A stretch of 64,000 bases of DNA from Planctomycetota bacterium (lineage in GTDB: Bacteria > Planctomycetota > Planctomycetia > Planctomycetales > Planctomycetaceae). The position numbers and the translations under genes are program-made. The notes under the pieces are model-generated. The model was not told the origin of the DNA, searched no databases, and worked only from the letters and a program-made list of their open reading frames with translations. Below, one piece after another: positions 1-8,473 of this stretch. Numbering within the stretch: position 1 is the stretch's first letter; each line of letters begins with the position of its first letter. The DNA lies in NCBI GenBank assembly GCA_018242525.1, contig JAFEBS010000062.1, forward strand, positions 62,001 through 126,000, in the 5' to 3' direction.

Positions 1-191
1 CCGTCATGGCTGTCGAATTATTTGGCGGCGAATTCGTCGTCTATTATGCCACGGGGTGCCTGCTGGCGTACGTATTCAGCGGTCATTCGGGAATCTACCT
101 GTCGCAGCGTGTCGGCACCCATAAACTTGGCGCTGCCGACTTTCCGGCGGAAACAACCCTGCGCGATGTCCATCGCATCAGAGATCAGTGA
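1..191 (+). CDS. Voltage-gated chloride channel (ClC) family protein, C-terminal fragment
   Basis: This is the 3' end of a gene that starts before the window. The reading frame is open at base 3 and stops at 191. The visible 62 or so residues contain a hydrophobic stretch followed by AYVFSGHSGIYLSQR, which resembles the last helix of ClC chloride channels and transporters, where a similar AYLFSGHxxIY segment closes the membrane domain. A short polar tail follows. The gate and selectivity residues lie outside the window and cannot be checked. The gene converges on the transporter gene downstream and the two stop regions overlap by about 7 bases. A 51-residue antisense ORF (18-173, minus) exists but lacks a ribosome site and is the weaker reading. 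Confidence 0.65.
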   Translation, partial: VMAVELFGGEFVVYYATGCLLAYVFSGHSGIYLSQRVGTHKLGAADFPAETTLRDVHRIRDQ

Positions 192-2437
192 TTTGGTGTG
201 TCCGCCGGCTCATCTTCGTGCATCCACCGAACGAGGATCGGCGACAGGATAAGCAACAATACCCCTGAGACCGTCCCGGCGATGGCGATCTGCCAGAAGA
301 CGTCGCCGTAGACATGCACGGTCTTGAGCGGCAGTGGAATCGTTGATTCGCCACCGCCTTCGTGACCAACCCCCGTCAACATGGCGATCAACCCCGCCAG
401 GTAATTGGAAAACGCCGTGGCCAGGAACCAGGCTCCCATCACGGTGCTGACCATCCGCACCGGCGAAAGCCGAGTGACCATCGACAGACCGACGGGCGAC
501 AGACACAACTCACCCGTGGTATGAAGCATATACCCGATCAGCAGCCAGCCCACGCCCACAATGCCGTGGGACGAGCAGGTCTTGGTACCCAGCCAGAATG
601 CACCGAATCCGAGTCCCAATTGCAACAATCCCAACGAAAACTTGATGGCTGTGTTTGGCTCCAGACGACGCCTGGCCAGGAATGTCCAGATCATCGTCAG
701 TGGCAGACCCAGGAGCAGGATGGTGATTGGATTTGTCGCTTGGAAAATGCTGGCTTTCACTTCACGGCCGTCGACTTTCATCCCGACCATATCTTCAGTC
801 ACCGTCACGGACTGCAGCGTCGCATGCAGTTCCTTGGCCAGCATCGCGCGCTGCAGATGGTCATTCCAACCGGCGGATTTATCGTCGTGGGTCGGTTCCG
901 TAGCTTTTTGATTGCTGGCATCATCGGCGTCGGGGACCGGATCGCCTGCCGCGGGTTCCGCAGGCTTGGCAAGTTGATCGATCAGCTTCAGCGATGCTGA
1001 ATTGACCAAGGACGTGATTTCGTCGCGGGTGGCATTTGCCGGGGCTGACATGACCGTTTCGCGCGCGATCGACTGCGCGCGATCAACCATGGTCCGATTC
1101 CAGGTGACTCCCGCAACAGTACGTCCTAAAAAGGCGGAAGTGACGGGCAGTCTTTCCAGCGTCTGACCCACGTCTGTGGACGTCAGCCGACGACCACCGA
1201 TGATGCGATCCACATTGCGATCCGTGAAGTTGTTGACCGAACTGCCCGCCTGCTCGAAAAAGGCCCAGAACAGCATCGAGAAGAACATCAGGATCAGAAC
1301 GACGTACATTCGTTCGCGTTCCACACGCTCGGCTTGAAACGCGTCGGCAATCATCATCACCAGCGCCCCGCCACCGAAGACACCCAGCAGAACACCCGCC
1401 AAACCCGTGTTTTCCAGCAGGATGGCGGCGACCGGCACAGCGACCGCCGTGCCCAGGTAGACCGCAACGTCAGCCCGCAGCCAGGGCAGCAGGACTACAA
1501 ATCCCCCCACCAGCATCAGAATCACGGCCCCTTGAGTGTGGGGCATGATGACGTGTTGAATCAGCATGATGGCAGCAATCACAGCCAGGTAAAACGGTAC
1601 GAGTTGAGCATGCAGCTTGGGAACAGCCAGCGCGGCCAGGCGGGCGGGATCCCGCGCCAGGCCCACATGAGCAGGAAGTCCGCCGCCCGCCAGCGCTGCG
1701 ACGGCGATAAACGCGGCAACGAGCAGTGCGATCCCCACGGGCGCGTTCACCATCAGTTGCATCGGATCACCGTAGTGGAACCAGACCATGCTGCCGGATG
1801 TCGCAATCGCCGTCAGCAGGATCAGGATCTGTGACAACTTGCGATCCGCCACAAACGTCATCAGACCGGTCAACATTCCGATCGTCGCCAATCCAAATCC
1901 ATAGTGCCAGCCAAACGTTTCCCCGACGTAACCACAAATCAACGGGGACATCGCGGCCCCCAAGTTGATTCCCATGTAGAAGATCGTAAAGCCGCTGTCC
2001 CGCAGCGGACTTCCCTGGGGATACAACCCCCCGACCATTGTCGAGATATTGGGTTTGAAGAAGCCATTGCCGCAGATCAACAGTGCCAGAGCTACGGAAA
2101 ACGCGGTCTTGTCTTCGAAGGTCATCAGCAGGTGCCCGGCTGCCATCAACATTCCGCCCAGAATGACGGCCCGGCGGGTCCCCAGCAGTCGGTCCGCCAG
2201 CATCCCGCCCAGGAACGGTGTCGCATAGACCAGAGCGGTATAGGCTCCGTAGATCGCATATGCCGAGGCATCATCCAGCTTCAAAAACCCCTTTGTCATG
2301 TAGAACACCAACAGCGCCCGCATCCCGTAGTAGGAGAATCGCTCCCACATTTCGACGAAGAACAGCAGAAACAGACCACTCGGGTGACCGAGCCTGGTGG
2401 AGGTACTGCCTTGTGGCAGGGTCAAATCCGTGGACAT
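185..2437 (-). CDS. POT/PTR family proton-dependent oligopeptide transporter
   Basis: Inner-membrane major-facilitator-type symporter expected to import di- or tripeptides with protons. The N-terminal helix carries the family signature ExxERFSYYG (EMWERFSYYG), followed by many hydrophobic segments and a loop with GGMLADRLLGTRRA, the usual motif between helices 2 and 3. The protein is about 750 residues, longer than the usual 450-600. The excess is a soluble Asp/Ala/Pro-containing insert (roughly residues 410-570) between the late helices. Start 2437 gives MSTDLTLPQG and has a weak GAGGG upstream. An in-frame start at 2479 would add 14 residues and is less likely. The neighbour on the left converges on it. 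The substrate is inferred from the family only. Confidence 0.9.
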   Translation of the reverse strand: MSTDLTLPQGSTSTRLGHPSGLFLLFFVEMWERFSYYGMRALLVFYMTKGFLKLDDASAYAIYGAYTALVYATPFLGGMLADRLLGTRRAVILGGMLMAAGHLLMTFEDKTAFSVALALLICGNGFFKPNISTMVGGLYPQGSPLRDSGFTIFYMGINLGAAMSPLICGYVGETFGWHYGFGLATIGMLTGLMTFVADRKLSQILILLTAIATSGSMVWFHYGDPMQLMVNAPVGIALLVAAFIAVAALAGGGLPAHVGLARDPARLAALAVPKLHAQLVPFYLAVIAAIMLIQHVIMPHTQGAVILMLVGGFVVLLPWLRADVAVYLGTAVAVPVAAILLENTGLAGVLLGVFGGGALVMMIADAFQAERVERERMYVVLILMFFSMLFWAFFEQAGSSVNNFTDRNVDRIIGGRRLTSTDVGQTLERLPVTSAFLGRTVAGVTWNRTMVDRAQSIARETVMSAPANATRDEITSLVNSASLKLIDQLAKPAEPAAGDPVPDADDASNQKATEPTHDDKSAGWNDHLQRAMLAKELHATLQSVTVTEDMVGMKVDGREVKASIFQATNPITILLLGLPLTMIWTFLARRRLEPNTAIKFSLGLLQLGLGFGAFWLGTKTCSSHGIVGVGWLLIGYMLHTTGELCLSPVGLSMVTRLSPVRMVSTVMGAWFLATAFSNYLAGLIAMLTGVGHEGGGESTIPLPLKTVHVYGDVFWQIAIAGTVSGVLLLILSPILVRWMHEDEPADTPNH

Positions 2438-2789
2438 GAAACCCTCGGCTTTGGGCGGAAGTTTTTGAATTCGGAACAATCGGCGGAATTCGTGAAGCAG
2501 AACTTGAGCGAATTCCTGTGAAAACGATGACGCGGGAAGGATTGAAGCGAATCGCCACCTTCGTTTCCAGTCTGGATCCCCTCGAGTTTTCGGGAATGCC
2601 CCCGGATTCCAGCGATTCCGGCACTGCGGCGAATTCAGCCGGTTTTCAGAGGCTGTTGCGGAATCCTTTCGGAAAGCGCGATTCAGAGACAGATTCTGGA
2701 CTTTACGTACTTTTCCGTTTGACCTACCTTCCGGCCCACTTGCTGAATGAAATCAGCCTACCACCCGCCTTTCAAAGAAGGAGTTTTGG
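2438..2789. other. Divergent intergenic region between transporter and OmpH-like lipoprotein
   Basis: About 350 bases without a convincing gene. It separates two divergent genes, so it should hold promoters for both. Short ORFs on either strand look like chance frames. The only clear signal is the strong Shine-Dalgarno AAGAAGGAG at 2775-2783, six bases before the ATG of the lipoprotein gene. Confidence 0.5.
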
Positions 2790-3482
2790 ATGCGCAAGTT
2801 TGGTGTATGTCTCGCGTTGACCGGTGCCGCGGTCTGGTTGACCGGTTGCGGCATGCAGTTTGGTGGCCAGTCCTCGTCACGCGGTGGCCTCGCGGTGGTG
2901 GATCTAGACAAGGTTGCTGCCGAAACCGGCCGCAAGTTTGAAATGGACCAGGCATTTGAAGTCACAAAAAACTCGGTCAATCAACAATTGGCCAAGCTCA
3001 CGAATGAAGCCCGCGGCGTCCTGGAAGCCAAGTTGAAGGAAGCCGAAGCCAAGGCCAAGGAACTGGGTGAAGACGCCGCCCTGGAAGACAAGCAGAAGGT
3101 CGGTCAGATGACCCTGAACGCCCGCAACAACCTGGCCCAGGTCCAGAACGTGGCCGGTTCCAAGCTGAATGAATACAAGCAAGTTCAGATTGCCACGTTC
3201 CGCAATGAAATCAAGCCGTTGCTGCAGGAAGTGTCCGCCAAACGTGGCCTGAGCATCGTGATTCCGAAGAACGATGGTCTGCTGCTGGCTGTTGATCCCG
3301 GTGTCGACATCACCGATGACGTGATCAAGGCATACAACGCTAAGCGTCCAACACCAGCAGCCGCAGCACCTGTTCAAGCAGCGGCTGCGGCCCCTGCCGC
3401 CAAGAATGCCGAAGCGCCAGCCAAGAAGGAAACCCCCACCCGGGCTGCTTCCAAGGCCGCTGCTGACAGCGACAAGCACTAG
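2790..3482 (+). CDS. OmpH/Skp-like periplasmic chaperone lipoprotein
   Basis: 230-residue exported protein. Residues 1-20 form a lipoprotein signal ending in the lipobox LTGC, so Cys20 should be lipidated. Residues about 30-150 are a charged Lys/Glu/Ala-rich helical region with an OmpH-like layout (AVVDLDKVAAETG at the start, then a long coiled coil, then a short strand region GLSIVIPKNDGLLLA). OmpH/Skp proteins hold unfolded outer-membrane proteins in the periplasm. A lipid anchor and an Ala/Pro/Lys-rich tail (about residues 185-230) are not typical of Skp, so the role may differ. The start is fixed by AAGAAGGAG at 2775-2783. A strong intrinsic terminator follows at 3561-3593. Confidence 0.75.
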   Translation: MRKFGVCLALTGAAVWLTGCGMQFGGQSSSRGGLAVVDLDKVAAETGRKFEMDQAFEVTKNSVNQQLAKLTNEARGVLEAKLKEAEAKAKELGEDAALEDKQKVGQMTLNARNNLAQVQNVAGSKLNEYKQVQIATFRNEIKPLLQEVSAKRGLSIVIPKNDGLLLAVDPGVDITDDVIKAYNAKRPTPAAAAPVQAAAAAPAAKNAEAPAKKETPTRAASKAAADSDKH

Positions 3483-3560
3483 GACTTCGTCAGCCGCAGG
3501 GCTCTCCTGCACCGAACAATCGGGAATGTTCAGGAAGAGTCAGCGCGAGCGAACAGATCG

Positions 3561-3593
3561 CCTCCGACGTCCCTCGTCGGAGGCCTCTTTTTT
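3561..3593 (+). terminator. Intrinsic terminator after the OmpH-like gene
   Basis: Perfect 9-bp stem CCTCCGACG / CGTCGGAGG (3561-3569 and 3575-3583) with a 5-base loop, followed by CCTCTTTTTT. It lies 78 bases after the stop codon of the lipoprotein gene and before the next gene. Confidence 0.9.
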
Positions 3594-3747
3594 CGCCGGA
3601 ACTCGGCGCGCCACCGCACTCATGGCGCGCCGGGAGTGTCGAACCGCATCTCACCAGAGGCTCGGTCGAATTACTGGAAGTCAGCCGCTGACTTGTGCAA
3701 ATCTCTGTGGCATCGCCACTTCATCTTTCGTCGTAGACCTTCACTCG

Positions 3748-4806
3748 ATGAAACGACACCCGCTTCTCAACACAGGCACGTGGCGCGGTCGTGTGCTGTG
3801 GTTCGTGTGGTTCAGCCTGGCATGCATGAACTCTGCCCGGGCGCAGCCGCCAACTTTGTCAGCACCACCATCTGGCATGCCCGCTGTCGTGCCAATCCCC
3901 ATCCCGGGACATTCCATTCCCGTCCGAGGCCCCTGCGATCCCAACTACTGGATTGTCAGTGCCCGCTGCTGCAAGAACCAGTTGGACTGCGGAAAGCCCT
4001 GTGGCTTTCAAGTGTATCGCTTCGATGGACCTGGTGGCGGCCGCGTCAGCAATCTCAACGACCTGTACGCCTCACTGCAGCCGGGAATCCCGATCTGCTT
4101 CATGGTTCATGGCAGTTTCGTGATTTGGGAATCGATGTTGCGCGACAGCGCCGGAACGTATCGCTGGTTGCGAAACGCCGCTCCCGATCGACCGGTCCAG
4201 ATGATTTTCTTCACCTGGCCCAGCGACGACACGTCCAACTGGCTGCCGAACGCCGTCGACACGGTCGACGCCCGGCGACTGGGACACCGGGCCGAAATGA
4301 ATGCACTGTACCTGGCGGACCTGGTCACCCGGGTGCCCGATCACAATCCGATCAGCCTGATCGGTCACAGCCATGGTGCACGGATGGTGTCAGCCGCATT
4401 GCATCTGCTGGCGGGTGGGACCGTGGACGGGCGATGCCTTCGCGGCGGCCAATACCACCATCAGCGAATCCGGGCCGTCCTCGCTGCGGCGGCGATGGAT
4501 CATCACTGGTTTAATCCCGGTGAGCGTTACGGCCTGGCACTGTATCGCGCCGAGGCCGTCATGAATCTGCGAAATCGACTCGATTTTCCCCTGATCTTTC
4601 ATCCGACGCATCAGTTGTTCGCCCGATCGGCACTGGGGCGAACGGGAGTCACCTGGCTCGACGAACGCCGACTGGGCTGCGACGCGTGCCGGGTCGCGGA
4701 ATGTGACGTCACCGGACTGGTTGGCATGCGTCATTACTGGCCATACTACTATCGGGAACCCGAAATCGCGTGTGCCATCCGGCAGTACGTCTATTTCGAT
4801 AAATGA
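3748..4806 (+). CDS. Secreted alpha/beta-hydrolase (lipase-like)
   Basis: 352-residue protein with an N-terminal signal peptide (about residues 1-32, ending SARAQ). The nucleophile elbow GHSHGA sits at about residues 206-211, which makes Ser208 the likely catalytic serine. A late His in GMRHYWPYY (about residue 329) could complete the triad, and the acid is not assigned. The N-terminal part is cysteine-rich (CDPNYW...RCCKNQLDCGKPC), suggesting disulfides outside the cytoplasm. The longer frame upstream overlaps the previous gene and its terminator, so the ATG at 3748 just before the signal peptide was chosen. The substrate is unknown; this group includes esterases and lipases. Confidence 0.75.
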   Translation: MKRHPLLNTGTWRGRVLWFVWFSLACMNSARAQPPTLSAPPSGMPAVVPIPIPGHSIPVRGPCDPNYWIVSARCCKNQLDCGKPCGFQVYRFDGPGGGRVSNLNDLYASLQPGIPICFMVHGSFVIWESMLRDSAGTYRWLRNAAPDRPVQMIFFTWPSDDTSNWLPNAVDTVDARRLGHRAEMNALYLADLVTRVPDHNPISLIGHSHGARMVSAALHLLAGGTVDGRCLRGGQYHHQRIRAVLAAAAMDHHWFNPGERYGLALYRAEAVMNLRNRLDFPLIFHPTHQLFARSALGRTGVTWLDERRLGCDACRVAECDVTGLVGMRHYWPYYYREPEIACAIRQYVYFDK

Positions 4807-4854
4807 TTCGGGAAATGACAACAGCCGAACTGGATTCCGTAACGCAACTTTAAA

Positions 4855-4908
4855 AAGCGTCAGCGAGGGAATTGATGGCGTTTCCCGATGACTCCCTCGT
4901 TGACACTT
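4855..4908. repeat. Inverted repeat, GCGTCAGCGAGG family, copy 1
   Basis: Arms 4855-4870 (AAGCGTCAGCGAGGGA) and 4893-4908 pair with two mismatches around a 22-base loop. The same arm sequence recurs at 5039-5084. It lies in the gap between the hydrolase gene and the helical secreted-protein gene, where it could act as a transcription end or be a REP-like scattered repeat. Confidence 0.8.
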
Positions 4909-4921
4909 CGGATTACATGCC

Positions 4922-4965
4922 TAAAGCAAGTGCCATTGGGCGCTAGCCCAATGGCACTTACTTTG
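4922..4965. repeat. Near-perfect palindrome with GCTA loop
   Basis: Arms 4928-4941 and 4946-4959 are a perfect 14-bp inverted repeat (AAGTGCCATTGGGC) around GCTA. Pairing continues imperfectly to 4922 and 4965. The loop and adjacent bases form GGGCGCTAGCCC. No T tract adjoins the stem. Confidence 0.85.
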
Positions 4966-5027
4966 TGAGCCGCAGGTTGTTCGGAGTCGAGTGAGAATGC
5001 ACCCGCGGCTAGCGCCGTGCGGCTCAC
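4965..5027. repeat. Inverted repeat with GTGAGCCGCA arms
   Basis: Arms GTGAGCCGCA (4965-4974) and TGCGGCTCAC (5018-5027) are perfect 10-bp complements, directly adjoining the palindrome to the left. A second small CGGCTAGCGCCG-like symmetry sits inside near 5005-5016. Confidence 0.7.
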
Positions 5028-5038
5028 AATGCAACCCA

Positions 5039-5084
5039 AAGCGTCAGCGAGGCATCGCGTGAATTCCCGCCCTCGCTGACGCTT
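5039..5084. repeat. Inverted repeat, GCGTCAGCGAGG family, copy 2
   Basis: Arms 5039-5052 (AAGCGTCAGCGAGG) and 5071-5084 are perfect 14-bp complements with an 18-base loop. It is the second copy of the repeat at 4855-4908, in the same intergenic region and orientation. Confidence 0.85.
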
Positions 5085-5097
5085 CGGGTCAATACTT

Positions 5098-5133
5098 GGC
5101 CTGATGGCACCCAGCTCACCTGGAACTATTTCC
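5098..5133. repeat. Solo arm of the GTGAGCCGGGTGCC palindrome family
   Basis: The stretch matches, with a few substitutions, the right arm of the palindromic elements at 6991-7182 and 24752-24858 (GGCACCCAGCTCACCTGGA here, GGCACCCGGCTCACCT there). It also shares the AACTATT that follows the arm at 7184-7190. No partner arm is visible to the left, so this is probably a decayed half element. Confidence 0.6.
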
Positions 5134-5152
5134 GTATGTCTGGGATCAGTCC

Positions 5153-6832
5153 TCAGCGGCGAGTTGCGGGACGGTGAGCGGTCTGTTCCACGATGGATTG
5201 TGAAATCATGGTCCGCAGCTCAACCAGGGCGGGGGTCAATCGGCCCGAAAGTCGCCCCAGAATCGCTCGGTCATCCGCAGACTGGCACTGGATCAGGTAC
5301 TTGTAGGCTGTCCGCCAGTGCTCGTACGTTTCGTCGATTTCCCGCTGCAATTGTGACACGGGCACGCCTCGCACAAGATCGTTGTGGATTGCCGCAGACT
5401 GTGCAGACAATGTCGAGGTTTCGTTTCGACACGCGGCAGAAAAGGACTGGGGATCAATCGCCAGCCAGTTCTTCGTCGACTGATCCAACTGCTCGGTCAA
5501 AACCGTGATCGACGCCGCCAGTTCAATCGCAGCGCTGCGATCAAAGTCTTCCCGTTGAACATGCAAGGCCGAACGAATGGTTTCGACAGACTGTTCGATC
5601 CTCATCAGGACCGCAACCGCGCGATCGCTGTTGATCACGCCGAAGACGTCCGCAAAACTTCGGTTGGCATCTTCGATGTAACCGAAAGCCTCGATCAGAT
5701 GGTCCTCATCCTCATTTCGATTCACGCTGTCGACGAAGTGTTCACAGACACCGTAGAATTGGTCCGCCGTCGCCAGGGCACGTCCGGCCTTGGGCAGGTG
5801 CATCACCAGTTTCAACGGCGTACGAGCGAAGAATTCATCAATGTCCTTCTTCAGGGACGCCGCGAGGAACGTCAATTGAGAACGGTCGATCGTCTGCGGC
5901 AGTAAAAGCAGTTCATGCATCTTCGTTGCAGACTGGCTGACACGGCGGATGTCACGTTCCAGGTAGCTGTTGTCCTGGGCTCGCAAGGCCGTTGCCAGCG
6001 GTCGCCAGATCGCCTCAAATTGTTTGAATTCGCGGGCCAGGACCGTCGAATCCAACTGGGAGTCCCCGCTCAGGGAAACGATGGTCAAGATCTGCTGCCG
6101 GGCTTTTCCCGCCTGGATCTGCAATTGTTGAGTCTGCTGTGAGCGTGCCAATTCGGACGCGATTTCTTCCTGAAGGTTCTGCAGGCCACGCGCCAGGCCG
6201 GCGGCTTCCAATCCCAGTTCCTGCCGGTTGATTTGCGGCTTGGTGTTCAGAGCATTGCGAAGCTGCTGATCCAGTGAAGTCAGGTTGGCGATCGAGTCCC
6301 GAGTTTCCGCTGGCAGACCGCGAACACTCTGCAGCTTGTAAGCCAGTTCGCGCCAGTCGGCATCCAGTTGCTCGAATTCATCCAGGACCGCGTGGTGATC
6401 ACCCAGTTGACTGGCGCGGCGATCCAGCCCGATCGCTTCGGCACTGACCGTCAAGGCGTCCGTATACAAGGAACGCAGTCCGGGAAATCTGCTGATCTGG
6501 TCGTTCATGGAGTACGTCAGTTGCGATGCGTTCTCCGAAAAACTCCGCAACAGGGGGCGCATGGCTTTCATTTCCGGGGTCACGCCGCCAGCAGGATTGC
6601 CAGGAACTGTCTGACGACGTCCATTGCCAAACCGATTCCTGTCCTGCAGCGAATCGCTGTATTCGTTCAGGAGTTCTCGGGTCTCTTCGCGGGTATAGGT
6701 GGCTCGGGTGGCGGGAATTCCCTGCGCGTTTGCAGGAAGCGAGGTGCTCCACAGACCTGCACCTCCCAAAACCAATGCCGCCCAGTGCGTTGCGTATTTA
6801 CGTGCAAGTCCATTTGAGTCACAGCGAGACAT
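5153..6832 (-). CDS. Secreted helical protein of unknown function
   Basis: 559 residues. The first 36 form a signal peptide ending PANAQ, so the protein is exported. The rest is almost wholly polar and helical, with many Gln, Arg, Leu and Asp residues and no recognisable catalytic motif. It reads like long antiparallel helices or coiled coil. A GGAAGGA site about 10 bases upstream supports the ATG at 6832. I do not recognise a family. It stands alone between two blocks of palindromic repeats, so no operon partner informs its role. Confidence 0.75.
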   Translation of the reverse strand: MSRCDSNGLARKYATHWAALVLGGAGLWSTSLPANAQGIPATRATYTREETRELLNEYSDSLQDRNRFGNGRRQTVPGNPAGGVTPEMKAMRPLLRSFSENASQLTYSMNDQISRFPGLRSLYTDALTVSAEAIGLDRRASQLGDHHAVLDEFEQLDADWRELAYKLQSVRGLPAETRDSIANLTSLDQQLRNALNTKPQINRQELGLEAAGLARGLQNLQEEIASELARSQQTQQLQIQAGKARQQILTIVSLSGDSQLDSTVLAREFKQFEAIWRPLATALRAQDNSYLERDIRRVSQSATKMHELLLLPQTIDRSQLTFLAASLKKDIDEFFARTPLKLVMHLPKAGRALATADQFYGVCEHFVDSVNRNEDEDHLIEAFGYIEDANRSFADVFGVINSDRAVAVLMRIEQSVETIRSALHVQREDFDRSAAIELAASITVLTEQLDQSTKNWLAIDPQSFSAACRNETSTLSAQSAAIHNDLVRGVPVSQLQREIDETYEHWRTAYKYLIQCQSADDRAILGRLSGRLTPALVELRTMISQSIVEQTAHRPATRR

Positions 6833-6990
6833 GCTTCAAGATCCTTCCTGAAGTGGATGAGTTCGGCAAGCGAAGTGTTGCGCCGATCACGCAAGCTTGC
6901 CGCGGGGAAAATAGCCAAAACTGCCGATTCCTCCAAGATGAAGTTTGGTGAATTATTAAAAACTAGTAAGAATCTGGAGTGGTATTCCCA

Positions 6991-7182
6991 AGTGAGCCGG
7001 GTGCCGTCAGGCCCCGGATGGTTGCTTTGCGGACGATGCCACTCGTCCGGGGGGCTTTGCCCAACAAATGGGGTCTGACCCCCTCCCACTGTGCCTTCCC
7101 CGCATTTCGGATACCTGTGGTAGGGGTCTGACCCCATTTGTTGGGCAAAGCCCGTCCGGGGCCTGTCGGCACCCGGCTCACC
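6991..7182. repeat. Palindromic element, GTGAGCCGGGTGCC family, interrupted by a nested insertion
   Basis: Left arm 6991-7018 and right arm 7155-7182 are inverted copies of the same sequence with one or two mismatches. The same arms bound the element at 24752-24858. The interior is split by a separate 100-bp palindromic insert (7053-7152) flanked by a 9-bp direct repeat. Removing the insert and one repeat copy restores a continuous right arm like that at 24830-24858. No coding capacity. Confidence 0.85.
7053..7152. mobile_element. Miniature inverted-repeat element with 9-bp target duplication
   Basis: Perfect 30-bp terminal inverted repeats at 7053-7082 and 7123-7152 (outer end GGCTTTGCCCAAC, inner end GGGGTCTGACCCC) surround a 40-base core. 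The direct repeat CGTCCGGGG is present immediately outside both ends (7044-7052 and 7153-7161), as expected for a target-site duplication. There is no transposase, so it would be non-autonomous. It sits inside an older palindromic element. Confidence 0.8.
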
Positions 7183-7221
7183 TGAACTATTCCCCCATTT
7201 GCGGGTACTTCGCCAAGACGC

Positions 7222-8019
7222 CTACGTCAGCGGGATCGGCCACTGCATGCCACAGGTGATCCCCCCATCGACATAAATGACCTGACCGGTCATGTATCGC
7301 GAGGCATCACTGGCCAGGAAAACAGCGGCACCCACCATGTCGTCGGGGTTGCCCAGTCGCCGCAACGGAGTGTTGGCCTTGCCCCACGCCTGCATCGTGG
7401 GGTCCGACCACAGCTTGTTGGTCAGGTCGGTCAGCACAAAGCCTGGCGCGATGGCGTTGACCCGGATGCCATGGTCACCCCATTCCATCGCCATGCCGCG
7501 GGTCATCATTCCCAGGCTGGCTTTGCTCATGGCATACGGCAGAACTCCCTTCAACGGAGCGAAGGTATTCAGCGAATCGATGTTCACAATCGTTCCGCCG
7601 GTTCCCTGAGCGATCATTTGCTTTCCGACCGCCTGCGCGACCAGGAATGCCCCCTTCGAGTTGATGTTCGTGATGTAGTCGAATTCTTCTTCGGTGTAGG
7701 TTTCGACGCGTTTGCGAATGTTCACCCCGGCGACATTCAACAACGTATCGATTCGACTTCGCTTGGCAACGACTTCGGCGACCATTGGCGGAATCGATTC
7801 GGGCCTGGCGACGTCACAGACAACGTAGTCCACGGGATGCGGCCCGGTGGAAATCTCGATCGCCGTGGTCTTGAGTGTTTCCGCGTCACGTCCTGCGATA
7901 AAGACGAAGGCTCCGCGGCGGGCAAACCCCTCTGCAAGTGCCCGCCCAATTCCGCGGCTCCCCCCCGAAACCAATACGACTTTGTCCCGAACCGAAAACA
8001 ATTCGTCAGTGTCTGTCAC
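7222..8019 (-). CDS. SDR-family NAD(P)-dependent oxidoreductase
   Basis: 265 residues, the normal length for a classical short-chain dehydrogenase. The cofactor loop GGSRGIGRA is near residues 18-26, NVAGVN matches the NAG motif, and the active site is Ser (NIDSLNTF) followed by YAMSK. The C-terminal IYVDGG is also typical. It probably oxidises or reduces an alcohol or ketone group; it is close to the gluconate 5-dehydrogenase type, but substrate cannot be read from sequence. No ATG is suitably placed. A GTG at 8019 with AAGGGG upstream gives the standard N-terminus, whereas a longer frame to 8232 would cross the tRNA-Gln promoter region. Confidence 0.88.
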   Translation of the reverse strand: MTDTDELFSVRDKVVLVSGGSRGIGRALAEGFARRGAFVFIAGRDAETLKTTAIEISTGPHPVDYVVCDVARPESIPPMVAEVVAKRSRIDTLLNVAGVNIRKRVETYTEEEFDYITNINSKGAFLVAQAVGKQMIAQGTGGTIVNIDSLNTFAPLKGVLPYAMSKASLGMMTRGMAMEWGDHGIRVNAIAPGFVLTDLTNKLWSDPTMQAWGKANTPLRRLGNPDDMVGAAVFLASDASRYMTGQVIYVDGGITCGMQWPIPLT

Positions 8020-8208
8020 ATCAGCCCCTTTTTTTCGATGGCGATCCGATCCGATTTCACCAGCAACCCGATGGTTCGCGTGTCGGATCCATCGTCCAAT
8101 GGAAAAATGTACCCGATCGGAATTGGCAAATCCCGCGTGGCGAGTATACTTCCCACCGCTTGACTGTCCTGCCGCGGGAAAGATGCCGGCCGGAAAACTT
8201 GAGACCAC

Positions 8209-8279
8209 TGCCTGGTGGTGTAATGGTAGCACGAGTGACTCTGGATCACTTAGTTCAGGTTCGAGTCCTGACCGGGCAA
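8209..8279 (+). tRNA. tRNA-Gln (CTG anticodon)
   Basis: 71 bases with a full cloverleaf: acceptor TGCCTGG/CCGGGCA, anticodon stem AGTGA/TCACT with loop CTCTGGA (anticodon CTG at 8241-8243), T arm TCAGG-TTCGAGT-CCTGA, discriminator A. T1-A72 is usual for glutamine tRNAs. CCA is not encoded. The 3' end is partly repeated at 9545-9574. Confidence 0.95.
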
Positions 8280-8473
8280 TAATTCAAGTCGATACCCGGG
8301 AAAGAGTTACGGCAGACAAAAAAAGGCGGAATAACACTCAAAAAAGACCAGTGCGACTTTGAACCGCGAATTCTGGCCGAAATAATAATGGCCGACCACT
8401 GGTTGCTGCCAGATCTGACAAAATCGGCGGCATCATTTGTCATCCTCGGAGTGCCGAGGATAGTATTCGCCCC

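Noticed and set aside
18..173. Minus-strand 51-residue frame downstream of the peptide transporter
   Set aside because: No ribosome site; the opposite strand reads as the end of a ClC channel, which explains the region better.
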